A DNA stretch of 64,000 bases, taken from Microvirga pakistanensis. Its GTDB lineage: Bacteria; Pseudomonadota; Alphaproteobacteria; Rhizobiales; Beijerinckiaceae. The translations under genes and the position numbers were made by a program. A model generated the notes under the pieces. It saw only the letters and a program-made list of their open reading frames with translations, made no database searches and was not told the origin of the DNA. The stretch lies in NCBI RefSeq assembly GCF_004458765.1, contig NZ_SPJX01000491.1, positions 1-64,000 of the forward strand, in the 5' to 3' direction. This document shows, piece after piece, positions 6,906-15,854 of the stretch (position 1 is its first letter; each line of letters opens with the position of its first letter).

Positions 6906-6932
6906 CGAGGCGGCATCAGCCGCCTCGTTTTT
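6906..6932 (+). terminator. Rho-independent terminator after the candidate annealing-protein gene
   Basis: A 9-bp perfect stem (6906-6914 with 6919-6927), ATCA loop and five Ts form a classic intrinsic terminator 16 bp after the stop codon. It marks the right-hand end of the SOS-marked island. Confidence 0.9.
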
Positions 6933-6983
6933 CATGCGAACTCGGCTTATGATCATGGCCCGGACATGAGAGGATGGGCACGG

Positions 6984-7151
6984 ATGAGCATCGGCACGGA
7001 GCAACCCACGACCTCGGAGCGGCGCACGGGCCTTGCTCTCGTGGCGGCCGCGATCATCTGCCTCGCGGCATCGGGGGGATTGCTCTGGTGGCGCTACGGC
7101 GGCGCCATCTTCGAGGACATGGTCTCGGCCGCCTTGGCCTGGTGTTTCTGA
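6984..7151 (+). CDS. Small single-pass membrane protein, about 55 aa
   Basis: A short N-terminal soluble part (MSIGTEQPTTSERRTG) is followed by one hydrophobic segment (LALVAAAIICLAASGGLLWW) and a short conserved-looking tail ending FEDMVSAALAWCF. The frame is open from an ATG at 6966; neither start has a clear ribosome binding site. Its 3' end overlaps the converging glycosyltransferase gene by 58 bp. The function is unknown. The Trp/Cys/Phe tail looks like that of small conserved proteins I have seen in Hyphomicrobiales, which supports it being real. Confidence 0.55.
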   Translation: MSIGTEQPTTSERRTGLALVAAAIICLAASGGLLWWRYGGAIFEDMVSAALAWCF

Positions 7152-8971
7152 AGTGTCCCGGAGCGCGACGTGCGCGCAAGGCCATGGCTGGTCTTGTTCC
7201 AGCGAAAGGGATCAGTGCCGAATTCCCATAGACCACGCCATGCGGCAAGGCTGACGAGGCCATAATAGAACGGCAGCAGGGCGAGCCAGGGAAGGAGCCG
7301 CCACAGGCCACGGCGGTGCAGCGCCACCAGCGCCGGAACAAAGATGGAGCTCATGCCCGACAGGAACATCGTCAGGCTTCCCGCGTACCAGATGCCCGCC
7401 CATGGCGAGGAGGATCTCTCGGACAGCCACAGCACGATGAAGAGCCCTGTGCAAACGGGATAGACGAGGGCGCTCAACATCGCTCCCGCGGTCAGAGCCA
7501 TTCCGGCATAAAACCTCCAGAAGCCGAACTGCGAAAGACTCGAAGCCATATCGCGGGAGTGGCAGATGCCGGTCTGCAGAAATCCCTTCATCCAGCGCGT
7601 GCGTTGCCGAAACCATCGGCCAAGCGTGCTTGGTGCCTCCTCGAGGGTCGAGGACGGAAGATCGGCCACGCGATACCCCAGCCGAGCCAGGCGCAGGCCG
7701 AGATCCGCATCCTCCGTCACGTTCCAGGCATCCCATCCATGAACCCTCCTGAGGACCGCCGTGCGGAAGTGGTTGGACGTGCCGCCAAGCGGGATCGGGC
7801 TGCCGATGTCCGCCAGGCCAGGATTGAACACGTCGAACAAAGCCGCGTATTCGATGGTGAAAAGGCGCGTGATCCAGGAATCGTACGTGTTGTCGATCGT
7901 CAGGCGCGCCTGGAGACAGGCCACATCCACGGGCATGGTCGAGAACGAGGAAACGGCCAGCCGCAATTGGTCGCGATCCGGCACATCCTCCGCATCGTAG
8001 ACGACCGTGAAGCGACCGCGGGCGAGCGGCAGGGCGACGTTGAGGGCGCGGGGCTTGGTGCGCGGCTGACCCGGGGGCGCGACAATGATCTCGATGTTTC
8101 CGGGCAGCTCTGCTCGCTTGAGGGCGTCCATGGTTTCGCGATCATCGGCCTCGAGCACGAGTTTGATATCGAGCTTGGCGGCGGGATAATCGAGCCGCTT
8201 GAGGGCTTCCACAAGGCGCGCGGCAACTTGCTTCTCCCGGTAGAGCGCCGCGATGATCGTATAGACGGGTAACGACGCGTCCTTCGCCCGTTCCTGGGAA
8301 CAAGGCGGAGGCAAGGGATTGCTGAGAACCGACGACGCCAGGCGCAGCACGACGATGCAGAGAAACAGCGGGCTCGCGAGCAAGCAGAGCAGGGCGAGGG
8401 TGGCGTGAGGGCTGGCGACGATGCTGAAGGATGCGAAGAGGGCGACCAGGACGGCTGCCGCCACCTGTGGAGTGCTCGCGCCGCTGTAGCTGGACAGGCC
8501 AGGGGCCACATGAGGGAGTTCAAGGGCCGCACGACGCGCGATCAGACGGCCGTGAGTCCGCAGGACGGACTTGGTCAGGGATGACGGTGTGGTGATCGCA
8601 AGGGCGCCCGGCGGCTGGGGATTTTTGAGAAGCCGTGCCAGCCTCTCGCCTCGCGGAGCCATGACGAACCCGCTGCCGCCGGCCAATAGGGCAAGCCCTG
8701 TCAGGATGCTTTCGGGATAGCGGGCTCCGGGCGACAGGCGAGGGGTGGCCAGAAAGGGAAGGTGCAGCTCGGCGGCAAGAGCCCGGTAGAAGACCGGCTC
8801 CTCGACGAGCCCATACTTCAGAAGCGCTTCGTCGGCTGTGACCCCGGTCGCTTTGGCAATCGCAGCCGCCCTTTGCAGAGTGGCGGGCGCCAAGCCGTGA
8901 TGCGCCAGAAAACCGATCTCGACAGGAAGTGCTGTTGACTGCCGGGCCGGCTCCGCTAGACCCTGCCTCAT
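7094..8971 (-). CDS. Family 2 glycosyltransferase with MshEN-like N-terminal domain, 625 aa
   Basis: Residues about 20-150 resemble the MshEN/GspE N-terminal domain (GVTADEALLKYGLVEEPVFY, then LHLPFL), a cyclic-di-GMP-binding module in some ATPases and glycosyltransferases. Two membrane helices follow (about 170-212), then a GT-A catalytic domain with DAED (326-329), TED (419-421) and QRTRW (456-460), the D,D,D,QxxRW set of processive cellulose- or curdlan-synthase-like enzymes. More membrane helices close the chain (about 480-590). It probably polymerises an envelope or extracellular polysaccharide at the inner membrane. No polysaccharide operon surrounds it. The GT assignment is firm, but substrate and ligand are unknown. 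Confidence 0.88.
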   Translation of the reverse strand: MRQGLAEPARQSTALPVEIGFLAHHGLAPATLQRAAAIAKATGVTADEALLKYGLVEEPVFYRALAAELHLPFLATPRLSPGARYPESILTGLALLAGGSGFVMAPRGERLARLLKNPQPPGALAITTPSSLTKSVLRTHGRLIARRAALELPHVAPGLSSYSGASTPQVAAAVLVALFASFSIVASPHATLALLCLLASPLFLCIVVLRLASSVLSNPLPPPCSQERAKDASLPVYTIIAALYREKQVAARLVEALKRLDYPAAKLDIKLVLEADDRETMDALKRAELPGNIEIIVAPPGQPRTKPRALNVALPLARGRFTVVYDAEDVPDRDQLRLAVSSFSTMPVDVACLQARLTIDNTYDSWITRLFTIEYAALFDVFNPGLADIGSPIPLGGTSNHFRTAVLRRVHGWDAWNVTEDADLGLRLARLGYRVADLPSSTLEEAPSTLGRWFRQRTRWMKGFLQTGICHSRDMASSLSQFGFWRFYAGMALTAGAMLSALVYPVCTGLFIVLWLSERSSSPWAGIWYAGSLTMFLSGMSSIFVPALVALHRRGLWRLLPWLALLPFYYGLVSLAAWRGLWEFGTDPFRWNKTSHGLARTSRSGTLQKHQAKAAETMSSKMAPP

Positions 8972-9042
8972 GGGCGATGAACGCCCCCGCAGCGTATTCG
9001 TGAAACTGGCGAAGCAACGGGCAAGAGAGTATCGTCTTCAAG

Positions 9043-9942
9043 ATGTGTTACATTGTATCGATGATCGCCCGCTTCTCGCGCAAGATCAAGACGCTTCCCT
9101 GGACCAGGGCTCACGTCTCGACCTGGGGGGCGATGGCACTCCTGTCGCTGGGCGGCGTCGCACAGGCCCAGACGGTCACGGTGCCCAATTTCTGGGATCC
9201 CAAATCCCAGCTCGATCGCCCTGACATCCCTGCCAACCGCACAATCCGCTTCCTGGTCGACGACGATTTTCCGCCGTTGCATTTCCCGGGCCTCGACAGC
9301 GCCCCGACCGGCTTCTCCGTCGAACTCGCGCGGGCGGCCTGCGAAAGGCTGAGCCTGAGCTGCACCGTTCAGGTCCGCCGCTTCGATACCCTGCTTGATG
9401 CCTTGGCCGAGAAGCAGGGCGATGTGGTCGCGGCAGCCGTCCCGGTGACGGCGGATCTGCGCCGGCGCTTCTCGGTGACCGCCCCTTACTTCAGAATTCC
9501 GGCGCGGCTCGTCGCGAAGTCCGCCCTGATCAAGGACATGCCGTCGTTCTCGCCCAAGGCTCTCCAGGGCAAGACCGTCGGCGTCGTCGAGGGGACGGCG
9601 CACGAGGCCTTCGCCAAAGCCTTCATGCCATCCTCCACCCTCAAGACCTATCAGGAGCTCACGGCGGCCGAGGCGGCTCTCAAGGCCGGCGGCATCGATT
9701 ACGTCTTCGCCGATGGGCTCAGCCTCGCCTTGTGGATCGGCGGTGAGGATGCGGACGGGTGCTGCGTCTTCGCAGGCGGGCCCTATCTCGAGAGCCGGTT
9801 CTTCGGGGAGGGGATCGGCTTCGTCCTGCGCAGCGAGGACGACAACCTGCGCCGCGCGCTGGATTATGCCCTGCAGCAGCTCTGGAGGGAGGGCAAATAT
9901 GCGGAGCTTTACCTCCGGTTCTTCCCGATCAGTCCCTTCTGA
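9043..9942 (+). CDS. Periplasmic solute-binding protein, family 3, 299 aa
   Basis: A signal peptide (basic start, then WGAMALLSLGGVAQAQ) precedes a type-3 periplasmic binding fold. Typical elements are TIRFLVDDDFPPLHF near the start of the mature part, GFSVELARAACERL, GDVVAAAVPVTADLRRRFSVT (split by eye) and GKTVGVVEGTAHEAF. This family binds amino acids or related compounds. No ABC permease or ATPase is adjacent, so it may serve a distant transporter or a sensor. It starts 71 bp from the divergent glycosyltransferase gene. Met at 9061 is an alternative start. Confidence 0.88.
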   Translation: MCYIVSMIARFSRKIKTLPWTRAHVSTWGAMALLSLGGVAQAQTVTVPNFWDPKSQLDRPDIPANRTIRFLVDDDFPPLHFPGLDSAPTGFSVELARAACERLSLSCTVQVRRFDTLLDALAEKQGDVVAAAVPVTADLRRRFSVTAPYFRIPARLVAKSALIKDMPSFSPKALQGKTVGVVEGTAHEAFAKAFMPSSTLKTYQELTAAEAALKAGGIDYVFADGLSLALWIGGEDADGCCVFAGGPYLESRFFGEGIGFVLRSEDDNLRRALDYALQQLWREGKYAELYLRFFPISPF

Positions 9943-10027
9943 CACAAGGGCTCGTTGCAGCGCTCCGGAGGCCTCTGCGAACCTTCTCCGCTCCAAGATA
10001 CGCCGTTGCGGGACTGAGCGTCGTGGG

Positions 10028-10067
10028 GTCCCGAAAGTGCATTCCACTTTCGGGTCCGATGCTCTAG
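10028..10067. repeat. Palindromic intergenic repeat (CCGATGC/CTAG type), copy 1
   Basis: A perfect 9-bp stem CCGAAAGTG...CACTTTCGG (10031-10039 with 10045-10053) is followed by GGTCCGATGCTCTAG. The same family occurs at 11826-11865 and 57914-57968. Confidence 0.7.
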
Positions 10068-10109
10068 TGTGCCGCGCTTCCGGAAGCAGTTCTCCTTGAA
10101 GCAAGGCCC

Positions 10110-11828
10110 ATGTCCCGACCTCTTTCTCTCGACCCTGCCCTGATTGAAGCCGCTCAGACCGCGACCGCCTGGCCTTTCGAAGAGGCCCGCAAGCTCGTGG
10201 AGCGCCTCAAACGGACGGGCAAGAAGGAGGCTCTGTTCGAAACGGGCTACGGGCCCTCGGGCCTGCCGCATATCGGCACCTTCGGCGAGGTGGCCCGGAC
10301 CAGCATGGTGCGCCATGCCTTCCGCGTTCTGACCGGGGACAGCATCCCGACCCGCCTCGTCGCCTTCTCGGACGACATGGACGGCCTGCGCAAGGTCCCG
10401 GACAACATCCCGAACAAGGAACTGGTGGCGTCCGCTCTCGGCAAGCCCCTGACCCAGGTGCCGGATCCGTTCGGCACGCATGAGAGCTTCGCCCATCACA
10501 ACAATGCGCGCCTGCGCGAATTCCTGGATGCCTTCGGTTTCGATTACGAGTTCAAGTCGGCCACCGAATGCTACAGGTCGGGCGTTTTCGACAGGACGCT
10601 GCTCACGGTGCTCGAGCGCTATGATGCGGTGATGGCGATCATGCTGCCGTCCCTGCGCGAGGAGCGTCAGCAATCCTACTCGCCGTTCCTGCCGGTCCAC
10701 CCGAAGACCGGCATCGTGATGCAGGTGGCAATCGACGAGCGCAAGCTCGATGCCGGCACGATCGTCTGGCGGGATCCCGACACGGGCGAGCGTTTCGAGA
10801 CGCCCGTCACGGGCGGCCATGCCAAGCTGCAGTGGAAGCCCGATTGGGCCATGCGCTGGGTGGCGCTCGGGGTCGATTACGAGATGGCCGGCAAGGATCT
10901 CATCGACAGCGTGAAGCTTTCCGGTGAGATCGCCAAGGCGCTCGGCGGCCTTCCGCCGGAGGGTTTCAACTACGAGCTCTTCCTCGACGAGAAGGGCCAG
11001 AAGATCTCGAAGTCCAAGGGCAATGGCCTCACCATCGACGAGTGGCTGACCTACGGCACACCCGACAGTCTCGCGCTCTTCATGTTCAACAAGCCGCGCG
11101 AGGCGAAGAAGCTCTATTTCGACGTGATCCCGCGCCAGGTGGACGATTACCTCACCTTCCTGGAGAAGTATCGGGCTCAGGACGCCAAGACACGCCTGAT
11201 GAATCCGGTCTGGCACCTCCATGCCGGTGAGCCGCCCGCGCCCGAACTCGTTTCGTCCGGCGGGGCCAATCAGCCCGGCACGACGATCTCGTTCTCGATG
11301 CTCCTCAACCTCGTGGCCGTGGCGAACTCGGAAGACCCGGCGGTGCTCTGGGGCTTCATCCGCCGCTATGCGCCGGGCGTGTCGCCCGAGACGCACCCGC
11401 GCCTCGACAGCCTCGTGAAGCGCGCCGTGCGCTACTTCGAGGATTTCGTGAAGCCGCAGAAGACCTATCGTCTGGCAGACGAGGTGGAGGCGGCTTCCCT
11501 GAAGCGTCTGAGCGACGTACTGGCCTCGTTCGAAAGCGGCGAGCGTCCCGCGACCGCCGAGGCGATCCAGGAAGAGATCTACAACGTGGGCCGTGCCGAG
11601 CCGCGCTATCAGGACCTCAAGGCCAAGGGGGCCACACCCGAGCGTCCCGGTGTGTCCATCGAGTGGTTCAACACGATCTATCAGGTGCTGCTCGGCGAGC
11701 CGCGCGGTCCGCGCTTCGGCTCGTTCGTGGCCCTCTACGGGGTGAGGGAAACGCGCGCGCTCATCGCCAAGGCGCTGGCGGGCGACCTCGTGCGCGAGCA
11801 CGAGGCCTTTCTGAAAGCGCGGGGCTAG
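10110..11828 (+). CDS. lysK: Lysine--tRNA ligase, class I, 572 aa
   Basis: This is the class I (Rossmann-type) lysyl-tRNA synthetase found in archaea and most alphaproteobacteria, not the class II LysS type. The HIGH-like motif is [12 protein letters not shown] (49-60), and the KMSKS-like motif is KISKS (298-302). A helical anticodon-binding domain fills the C-terminal half. It charges tRNA-Lys with lysine in the cytoplasm. Length agrees with alphaproteobacterial homologues. The ATG at 10110 follows a palindromic repeat; no cotranscribed partner is obvious. The TAG stop codon is part of a second repeat copy. Confidence 0.96.
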   Translation: MSRPLSLDPALIEAAQTATAWPFEEARKLVERLKRTGKKEALFETGYGPSGLPHIGTFGEVARTSMVRHAFRVLTGDSIPTRLVAFSDDMDGLRKVPDNIPNKELVASALGKPLTQVPDPFGTHESFAHHNNARLREFLDAFGFDYEFKSATECYRSGVFDRTLLTVLERYDAVMAIMLPSLREERQQSYSPFLPVHPKTGIVMQVAIDERKLDAGTIVWRDPDTGERFETPVTGGHAKLQWKPDWAMRWVALGVDYEMAGKDLIDSVKLSGEIAKALGGLPPEGFNYELFLDEKGQKISKSKGNGLTIDEWLTYGTPDSLALFMFNKPREAKKLYFDVIPRQVDDYLTFLEKYRAQDAKTRLMNPVWHLHAGEPPAPELVSSGGANQPGTTISFSMLLNLVAVANSEDPAVLWGFIRRYAPGVSPETHPRLDSLVKRAVRYFEDFVKPQKTYRLADEVEAASLKRLSDVLASFESGERPATAEAIQEEIYNVGRAEPRYQDLKAKGATPERPGVSIEWFNTIYQVLLGEPRGPRFGSFVALYGVRETRALIAKALAGDLVREHEAFLKARG

Positions 11829-11865
11829 GGCATCGGACGTGAAAAGTGGCCTCGCTTTCGGGAGA
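11826..11865. repeat. Palindromic intergenic repeat, copy 2 (degenerate)
   Basis: CTAGGGCATCGGACGTGAAAAGTGG followed by a decayed CTTTCGGGA arm matches the element at 57914-57968 in its left half. Its leading CTAG supplies the TAG stop codon (11826-11828) of the lysyl-tRNA synthetase gene. Confidence 0.6.
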
Positions 11866-11920
11866 GCGCATCAATCCTGAAGAGGGAACGATGCTCTGGA
11901 AACGACGCGAGAATGAGCCT

Positions 11921-12553
11921 TTACTGACGGGCCCACATGATCCGGGCCATCCAGGCGATCTCCTCCGTGGAGATCGCCCGGTCTTCACTCCCTTTGGTCA
12001 GCGACGACAGTTCCAGGGTCTTGGCGGAGCGGCGTTTGAGCTCCTGCGCGACGATTTCACCGGTGGCCGTGCACACCACCACGCGATCGCCCTTGCGCAG
12101 GCTCGCGGTCGGCGAGACGATGAGAACATCGCCGTCGCGATAGAGCGGCGCCATCGTGTCGCCCGTCACCTCGAGAGCAAACACCTTCTCCTGCCCGAAA
12201 TCAGGGAATTCGATTTCATCCCAGCCCGGCCCGCCCGTTGGAAGGCCCTCATCGGTCAGGATCTTGCCGGCGCTGGCCTGAGTCATGCCGATCATCGGGA
12301 GCATGGAGCGGCGCAATGATCCGGAAGGTTCCACGAGACGCAGAAAATCCTCCAGCGTTGCCCCCGTGGCGCGAAGGATCTTGGAGATGGATTCCGTCGA
12401 AGGCCACCGCTCGCGGCCTTCAGGGCTGACACGTTTTGATTTGTTGAAACTTGTGGCATCGAGACCGGCTTTGCGCGCCAACCCGGATGCAGTCATTCCA
12501 TGGCGGGCGGCAAGTGCATCAATGGCAGCCCAAACGCGCTCGTGAGATAACAT
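11921..12553 (-). CDS. XRE/S24-type transcriptional regulator (CI/LexA-like), 210 aa
   Basis: An N-terminal helix-turn-helix (about 6-65, GMTASGLARKAGLDATSF) is joined to a LexA/CI-like S24 fold (about 120-205). The site that is normally GDSM, with the self-cleavage Ser, reads GDTM (131-134), and the region that usually carries the general-base Lys reads GEIVAQELKRR (165-175). Self-cleavage is therefore doubtful. A TTCGC-N5-GCGAA inverted repeat 10 bp upstream of the ATG may be its own operator. Homologues in alphaproteobacteria are annotated as S24-family or phage-repressor-like regulators. No prophage genes are nearby. Confidence 0.85.
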   Translation of the reverse strand: MLSHERVWAAIDALAARHGMTASGLARKAGLDATSFNKSKRVSPEGRERWPSTESISKILRATGATLEDFLRLVEPSGSLRRSMLPMIGMTQASAGKILTDEGLPTGGPGWDEIEFPDFGQEKVFALEVTGDTMAPLYRDGDVLIVSPTASLRKGDRVVVCTATGEIVAQELKRRSAKTLELSSLTKGSEDRAISTEEIAWMARIMWARQ

Positions 12554-12563
12554 TGTACAAACC

Positions 12564-12578
12564 TTCGCAAAAAGCGAA
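12564..12578. promoter_or_regulatory. Inverted repeat, likely operator of the S24-type regulator
   Basis: TTCGCAAAAAGCGAA is a perfect 5-bp inverted repeat around an A5 spacer, between the regulator start (12553, minus) and the DUF952 gene (12699, plus). A further GCGAA half-site follows at 12590-12594. Autoregulation is inferred from position. Confidence 0.5.
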
Positions 12579-12698
12579 TAAATCTGAAAGCGAACTTATG
12601 CCTAGGAATTAAGGTTGTTCTATGACTCTTGCAACATGGAAGATCCAGTCAAGGCATGCCGGCGAATAGGAGTTGCTCCGGAAGCAGAGGTTAGGCAC

Positions 12699-13052
12699 AT
12701 GAATTCAATGCAGATCATCTACAAAATTTGCCCGGAAAGTCTTTGGCACGAAGCGCAAGCAGCCCATTTCTTCAGGGGAGCGCCCATCGATATCCAGGAT
12801 GGATACCTCCATTTTTCCACTGCGGAACAGGTTCGGGAAACTGCGGATAGGCACTTCGCGGGGCAGCGCGATCTCCTGTTGATTGCGGTCGACGCCGAGA
12901 AAGTCGGTCCGGCTCTGCGCTATGAGCCTTCCCGGGGCGGCGATCTTTTCCCGCATCTGTATGCGCCGCTTGCCTTATCCGACGTCCTGTGGGTAAAGCC
13001 GCTACCGATCGGTCCCGACGGCCGTCATGTTTTTCCGGATCTCGATTCATGA
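12699..13052 (+). CDS. DUF952 domain protein, 117 aa
   Basis: The product matches the DUF952 layout: [15 protein letters not shown] near the start, then [31 protein letters not shown], and [16 protein letters not shown] near the end. DUF952 proteins are small cytosolic proteins with an ADP-ribosyltransferase-like fold and no firm function. The ATG at 12699 gives the usual family length; the frame is open upstream but that part looks non-coding. Its stop overlaps the pyrD start (ATGA), a pairing common in Hyphomicrobiales. Confidence 0.9.
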   Translation: MNSMQIIYKICPESLWHEAQAAHFFRGAPIDIQDGYLHFSTAEQVRETADRHFAGQRDLLLIAVDAEKVGPALRYEPSRGGDLFPHLYAPLALSDVLWVKPLPIGPDGRHVFPDLDS

Positions 13053-14134
13053 TCGGTGCGCTTTTCTCACTTGCACGACCTGCCCTGCACGCACTCGATG
13101 CGGAGACGGCGCACCAACTGACGATCCGCTCACTCTCGTTGATGCCCGTGACGCCCGCACCGAGGGACGATGCACGATTGGCTGTCGATGTGTTCGGTCG
13201 CCGCTTCCCTAATCCCGTGGGGCTTGCGGCGGGCTTCGACAAGCAATGCGAGGTGCCCGATCAGCTCCTGTCCCTCGGCTTTGGTTTCGTGGAACTCGGC
13301 GGCGTCGTGCCGAGGCCTCAGGAAGGCAATCCGCGCCCGCGCGTGTTCCGGCTTTCGCGCGATGAGGCCGTCATCAATCGCTTCGGTCTGAACAGCGACG
13401 GGCTGGACGTTGCGCGCGAACGCCTCTCCCGTCGTCTGGGACGTCCCGGCGTAGTCGGCGTGAACATCGGCGCGAACAAGGATTCGGCGGATCGCATTGC
13501 CGATTACGTCGCCTGCATCGAGACACTCTGCGGGCTTGTCGACTTCCTGACCATCAACGTGTCGTCGCCCAATACGCCCGGCCTGCGCGATCTGCAGGGG
13601 GAGGCGTTCCTCGACGACCTGCTCGCCCGCAGCGTCGAGGCCCGTGACAAGGCCGACGAGGGCCGCAAGAAAACGATCATTCTCCTGAAGATCGCCCCGG
13701 ATCTCTCGCTCGAGACCCTCGATGCCATCGTGGCGACGGCGCTCAAGCGCAACATCGACGGGCTCACCGTCTCCAACACCACCGTGGCGCGCCCCGAGAC
13801 CCTGAAGGAAAAGGCGCTTGCTGCCGAGACCGGAGGTCTGTCCGGCAGGCCGCTCTTCGTGCCCTCCACCAGGATTCTCGCGGAAACCTTCCTGCGGGTC
13901 GAGCGCAGGATCCCGCTCATCGGCGTCGGTGGCGTGGATTCCGCCGATGCGGCATGGGCCAAGATCCGCGCCGGAGCGAGCCTCGTTCAGCTCTATTCCG
14001 CGATGGTCTACAAGGGTCCCGGCCTGATCGGCGACATCAAGCGCGGGCTTCTGGAAAAGCTCGCGCAGGACAGGATGTCGCTGCCGCAGGCCGTCGGCCG
14101 CGATGCATCGGCGATGGCTCAGGGACGCTTCTGA
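13049..14134 (+). CDS. pyrD: Dihydroorotate dehydrogenase (quinone), class 2, 361 aa
   Basis: The N-terminal hydrophobic helix ([20 protein letters not shown]) marks the membrane-bound class 2 enzyme, which oxidises dihydroorotate to orotate with ubiquinone in pyrimidine synthesis. FMN-barrel landmarks are visible: [45 protein letters not shown] (with the catalytic Ser region), [12 protein letters not shown] and [13 protein letters not shown]. The ATG at 13049 overlaps the DUF952 stop. Its 3' end overlaps the converging MATE gene by 16 bp. Confidence 0.97.
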   Translation: MIGALFSLARPALHALDAETAHQLTIRSLSLMPVTPAPRDDARLAVDVFGRRFPNPVGLAAGFDKQCEVPDQLLSLGFGFVELGGVVPRPQEGNPRPRVFRLSRDEAVINRFGLNSDGLDVARERLSRRLGRPGVVGVNIGANKDSADRIADYVACIETLCGLVDFLTINVSSPNTPGLRDLQGEAFLDDLLARSVEARDKADEGRKKTIILLKIAPDLSLETLDAIVATALKRNIDGLTVSNTTVARPETLKEKALAAETGGLSGRPLFVPSTRILAETFLRVERRIPLIGVGGVDSADAAWAKIRAGASLVQLYSAMVYKGPGLIGDIKRGLLEKLAQDRMSLPQAVGRDASAMAQGRF

Positions 14135-15483
14135 TCCCGACGACCCTCAGGGAGGCTGGCGAAGGTCTTCTTCGCCAGCTTCGGATAGAGAACGGCTTGG
14201 CCGATGCCGCGTGCGCCCAGGAAGATGAGCAGCGCAATCCAGAGTGCGGTGTTGCCGAGGCTTCCCGCAGCCAGCAGGATGAGGCCATAGGCCGCGAAGG
14301 CGATGACCATGAGATCGCGCATCGCCTTGGTCCACGTCGCTCCCGTATAGATGCCGTCGAAGGCGAAAGCCGCAGCGCCGACGAAGGGCGTCAAGGCGGC
14401 GAAGACCAGATACTCGCGGGCATAGGCCCGCACGTCCGGATTGGTCGACACGAAGTCGATGAACAGCCCGCCACCGATCAGGAGGATCGCCGAGACGGCG
14501 AGGCCGAAACCGAGGCTCCAGCCGAGGCTCAGGTGAATGGCGCGCCGGAAGCCGCGCTCGTCGCGTGCGCCGATGCTCTGGCCGCAGAGCGTCTCGGCGG
14601 CGGTGGCGAAGCCGTCGAGGAAATAGCCGCCGATCAGAAACATGTTGTAGAGCACCGCGTTCGCGGCGAGCGTCACATCGCCGGAACGTGCGCCCAAGGC
14701 GCTGAAGATCGAGAAGGCCAGGATCAGCGCCACGTTGCGGATTATGATGTCCCGATTCATGGCGAGCGTCTGCAGGATCGCGGTGCGGTTCAGCACCTCG
14801 GCCCGTGTCACGGAAAGCGGGTTCGAGCCGAGGCGGCGCAGAACCAAAATGCCGAGGCCCACGCCCAGCACCTCCGCGATGGCCGTCCCGATGGCCGCAC
14901 CCGCGATGCCGAGGTGGAAGATCAGCACGAGGCCGGCGGTGAGCAGGACGTTGGCGACATTGATCGCCACCTGCAGGAGCAGGCCGAGATCGGTCCGCCC
15001 GCGTCCCAGAGTCGAGCCGAGGATGACGTAATTCGCCAGCGTGAACGGTGCGGCCCAGATGCGAATGTAGAAATAGATGGCGAGCGCATCCGTGACGGCT
15101 TCGCTCGCCCCGGCGAAGGAAAAGGCGGCGGTCGCGATGGGCCATTGCAGCAGGATCAGGAGAAGGCCCGTGATCCCTGCCACCAGGAAGGCGCGGGCCA
15201 GCGTCAGATCGACCTCGTGCCGGTCACCGGCGCCGGTCGCCTGGGCGGTGAGGCCCGCCGTTGCCATGCGCAGAGAGCCGAAGCTCCAGAACACGAAGTC
15301 GAAGATGACGGCGCCCAAGGCCACGGCCCCCAGAAGATGCGCTTCGCCCAGCCGCCCGATCACCGTCGCGTCGACGAGCCCCAGCAGGGGCGTCGTGACA
15401 TGCGACAGGGTCATGGGCAGGGCGAGGGCCAGCAGGCGCCGGTGGGAGACCTTGATCTGCGCGACGTTGAGCGAGCCGTCCAT
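14119..15483 (-). CDS. MATE family efflux transporter, 454 aa
   Basis: Twelve hydrophobic segments in two similar halves, with [26 protein letters not shown] at the N-terminus (split by eye), identify a MATE/DinF-type exporter of the inner membrane. These use H+ or Na+ gradients to export cationic or organic compounds. The sequence is closest in style to the DinF subgroup. A small membrane-protein gene lies 15 bp upstream in the same direction and may be cotranscribed. The substrate cannot be told. Confidence 0.92.
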   Translation of the reverse strand: MDGSLNVAQIKVSHRRLLALALPMTLSHVTTPLLGLVDATVIGRLGEAHLLGAVALGAVIFDFVFWSFGSLRMATAGLTAQATGAGDRHEVDLTLARAFLVAGITGLLLILLQWPIATAAFSFAGASEAVTDALAIYFYIRIWAAPFTLANYVILGSTLGRGRTDLGLLLQVAINVANVLLTAGLVLIFHLGIAGAAIGTAIAEVLGVGLGILVLRRLGSNPLSVTRAEVLNRTAILQTLAMNRDIIIRNVALILAFSIFSALGARSGDVTLAANAVLYNMFLIGGYFLDGFATAAETLCGQSIGARDERGFRRAIHLSLGWSLGFGLAVSAILLIGGGLFIDFVSTNPDVRAYAREYLVFAALTPFVGAAAFAFDGIYTGATWTKAMRDLMVIAFAAYGLILLAAGSLGNTALWIALLIFLGARGIGQAVLYPKLAKKTFASLPEGRRDQKRP

Positions 15484-15498
15484 GTTGCTGCGTTCTGG

Positions 15499-15759
15499 TC
15501 AGCGCTGGCCGAACAGCCTGGACAGGAGCCAGAGCGGCACCACGATCACGGCCCCGTAGACCACCCAGAGGCCGACCTCCTTCACCGTGTCAAGGCTCAG
15601 GTCGAGGACGGAGCTGATCCAGTTGAACAGGCCCTCGATCAGCCCAAGCGGCGTGATGTCGAGGTAGTGCATGAAGGCGCCGACGAGGAGCGACAGGAAA
15701 ATGAGCTTGGCCAGCACGGAGCCGGGCGAGCCGCCGAGAAACCGGGTCAGGTTGGACAT
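15499..15759 (-). CDS. Small membrane protein (DUF6460-like), 86 aa
   Basis: The product has an N-terminal LTRFLGGSPGSVLAKLIFLSLLVG segment (split by eye), a central amphipathic part with DITPLGLIEGLFNWI, and a second hydrophobic stretch (LWVVYGAVIVVPLWLLSRLFG). This is typical of the conserved small two-helix proteins of Hyphomicrobiales grouped as DUF6460. The start at 15759 (MSNLTRF) is preferred over an upstream Met at 15786 for lack of a binding site there. It lies just before the MATE gene. The function is unknown. Confidence 0.75.
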   Translation of the reverse strand: MSNLTRFLGGSPGSVLAKLIFLSLLVGAFMHYLDITPLGLIEGLFNWISSVLDLSLDTVKEVGLWVVYGAVIVVPLWLLSRLFGQR

Positions 15760-15854
15760 ATCGTCAATCTCGTCAGAAAGCGTCACTGGACGCGGGGATT
15801 AGCGTGTGCTTCATCGCAAGGGCCGATGATGAACGCAACCCTGTCGAGCCTTCC

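Noticed and set aside
11921..12553. Prophage repressor marking an integrated phage
   Set aside because: No phage structural, integrase or excision genes are nearby; the neighbours are lysyl-tRNA synthetase and pyrD.
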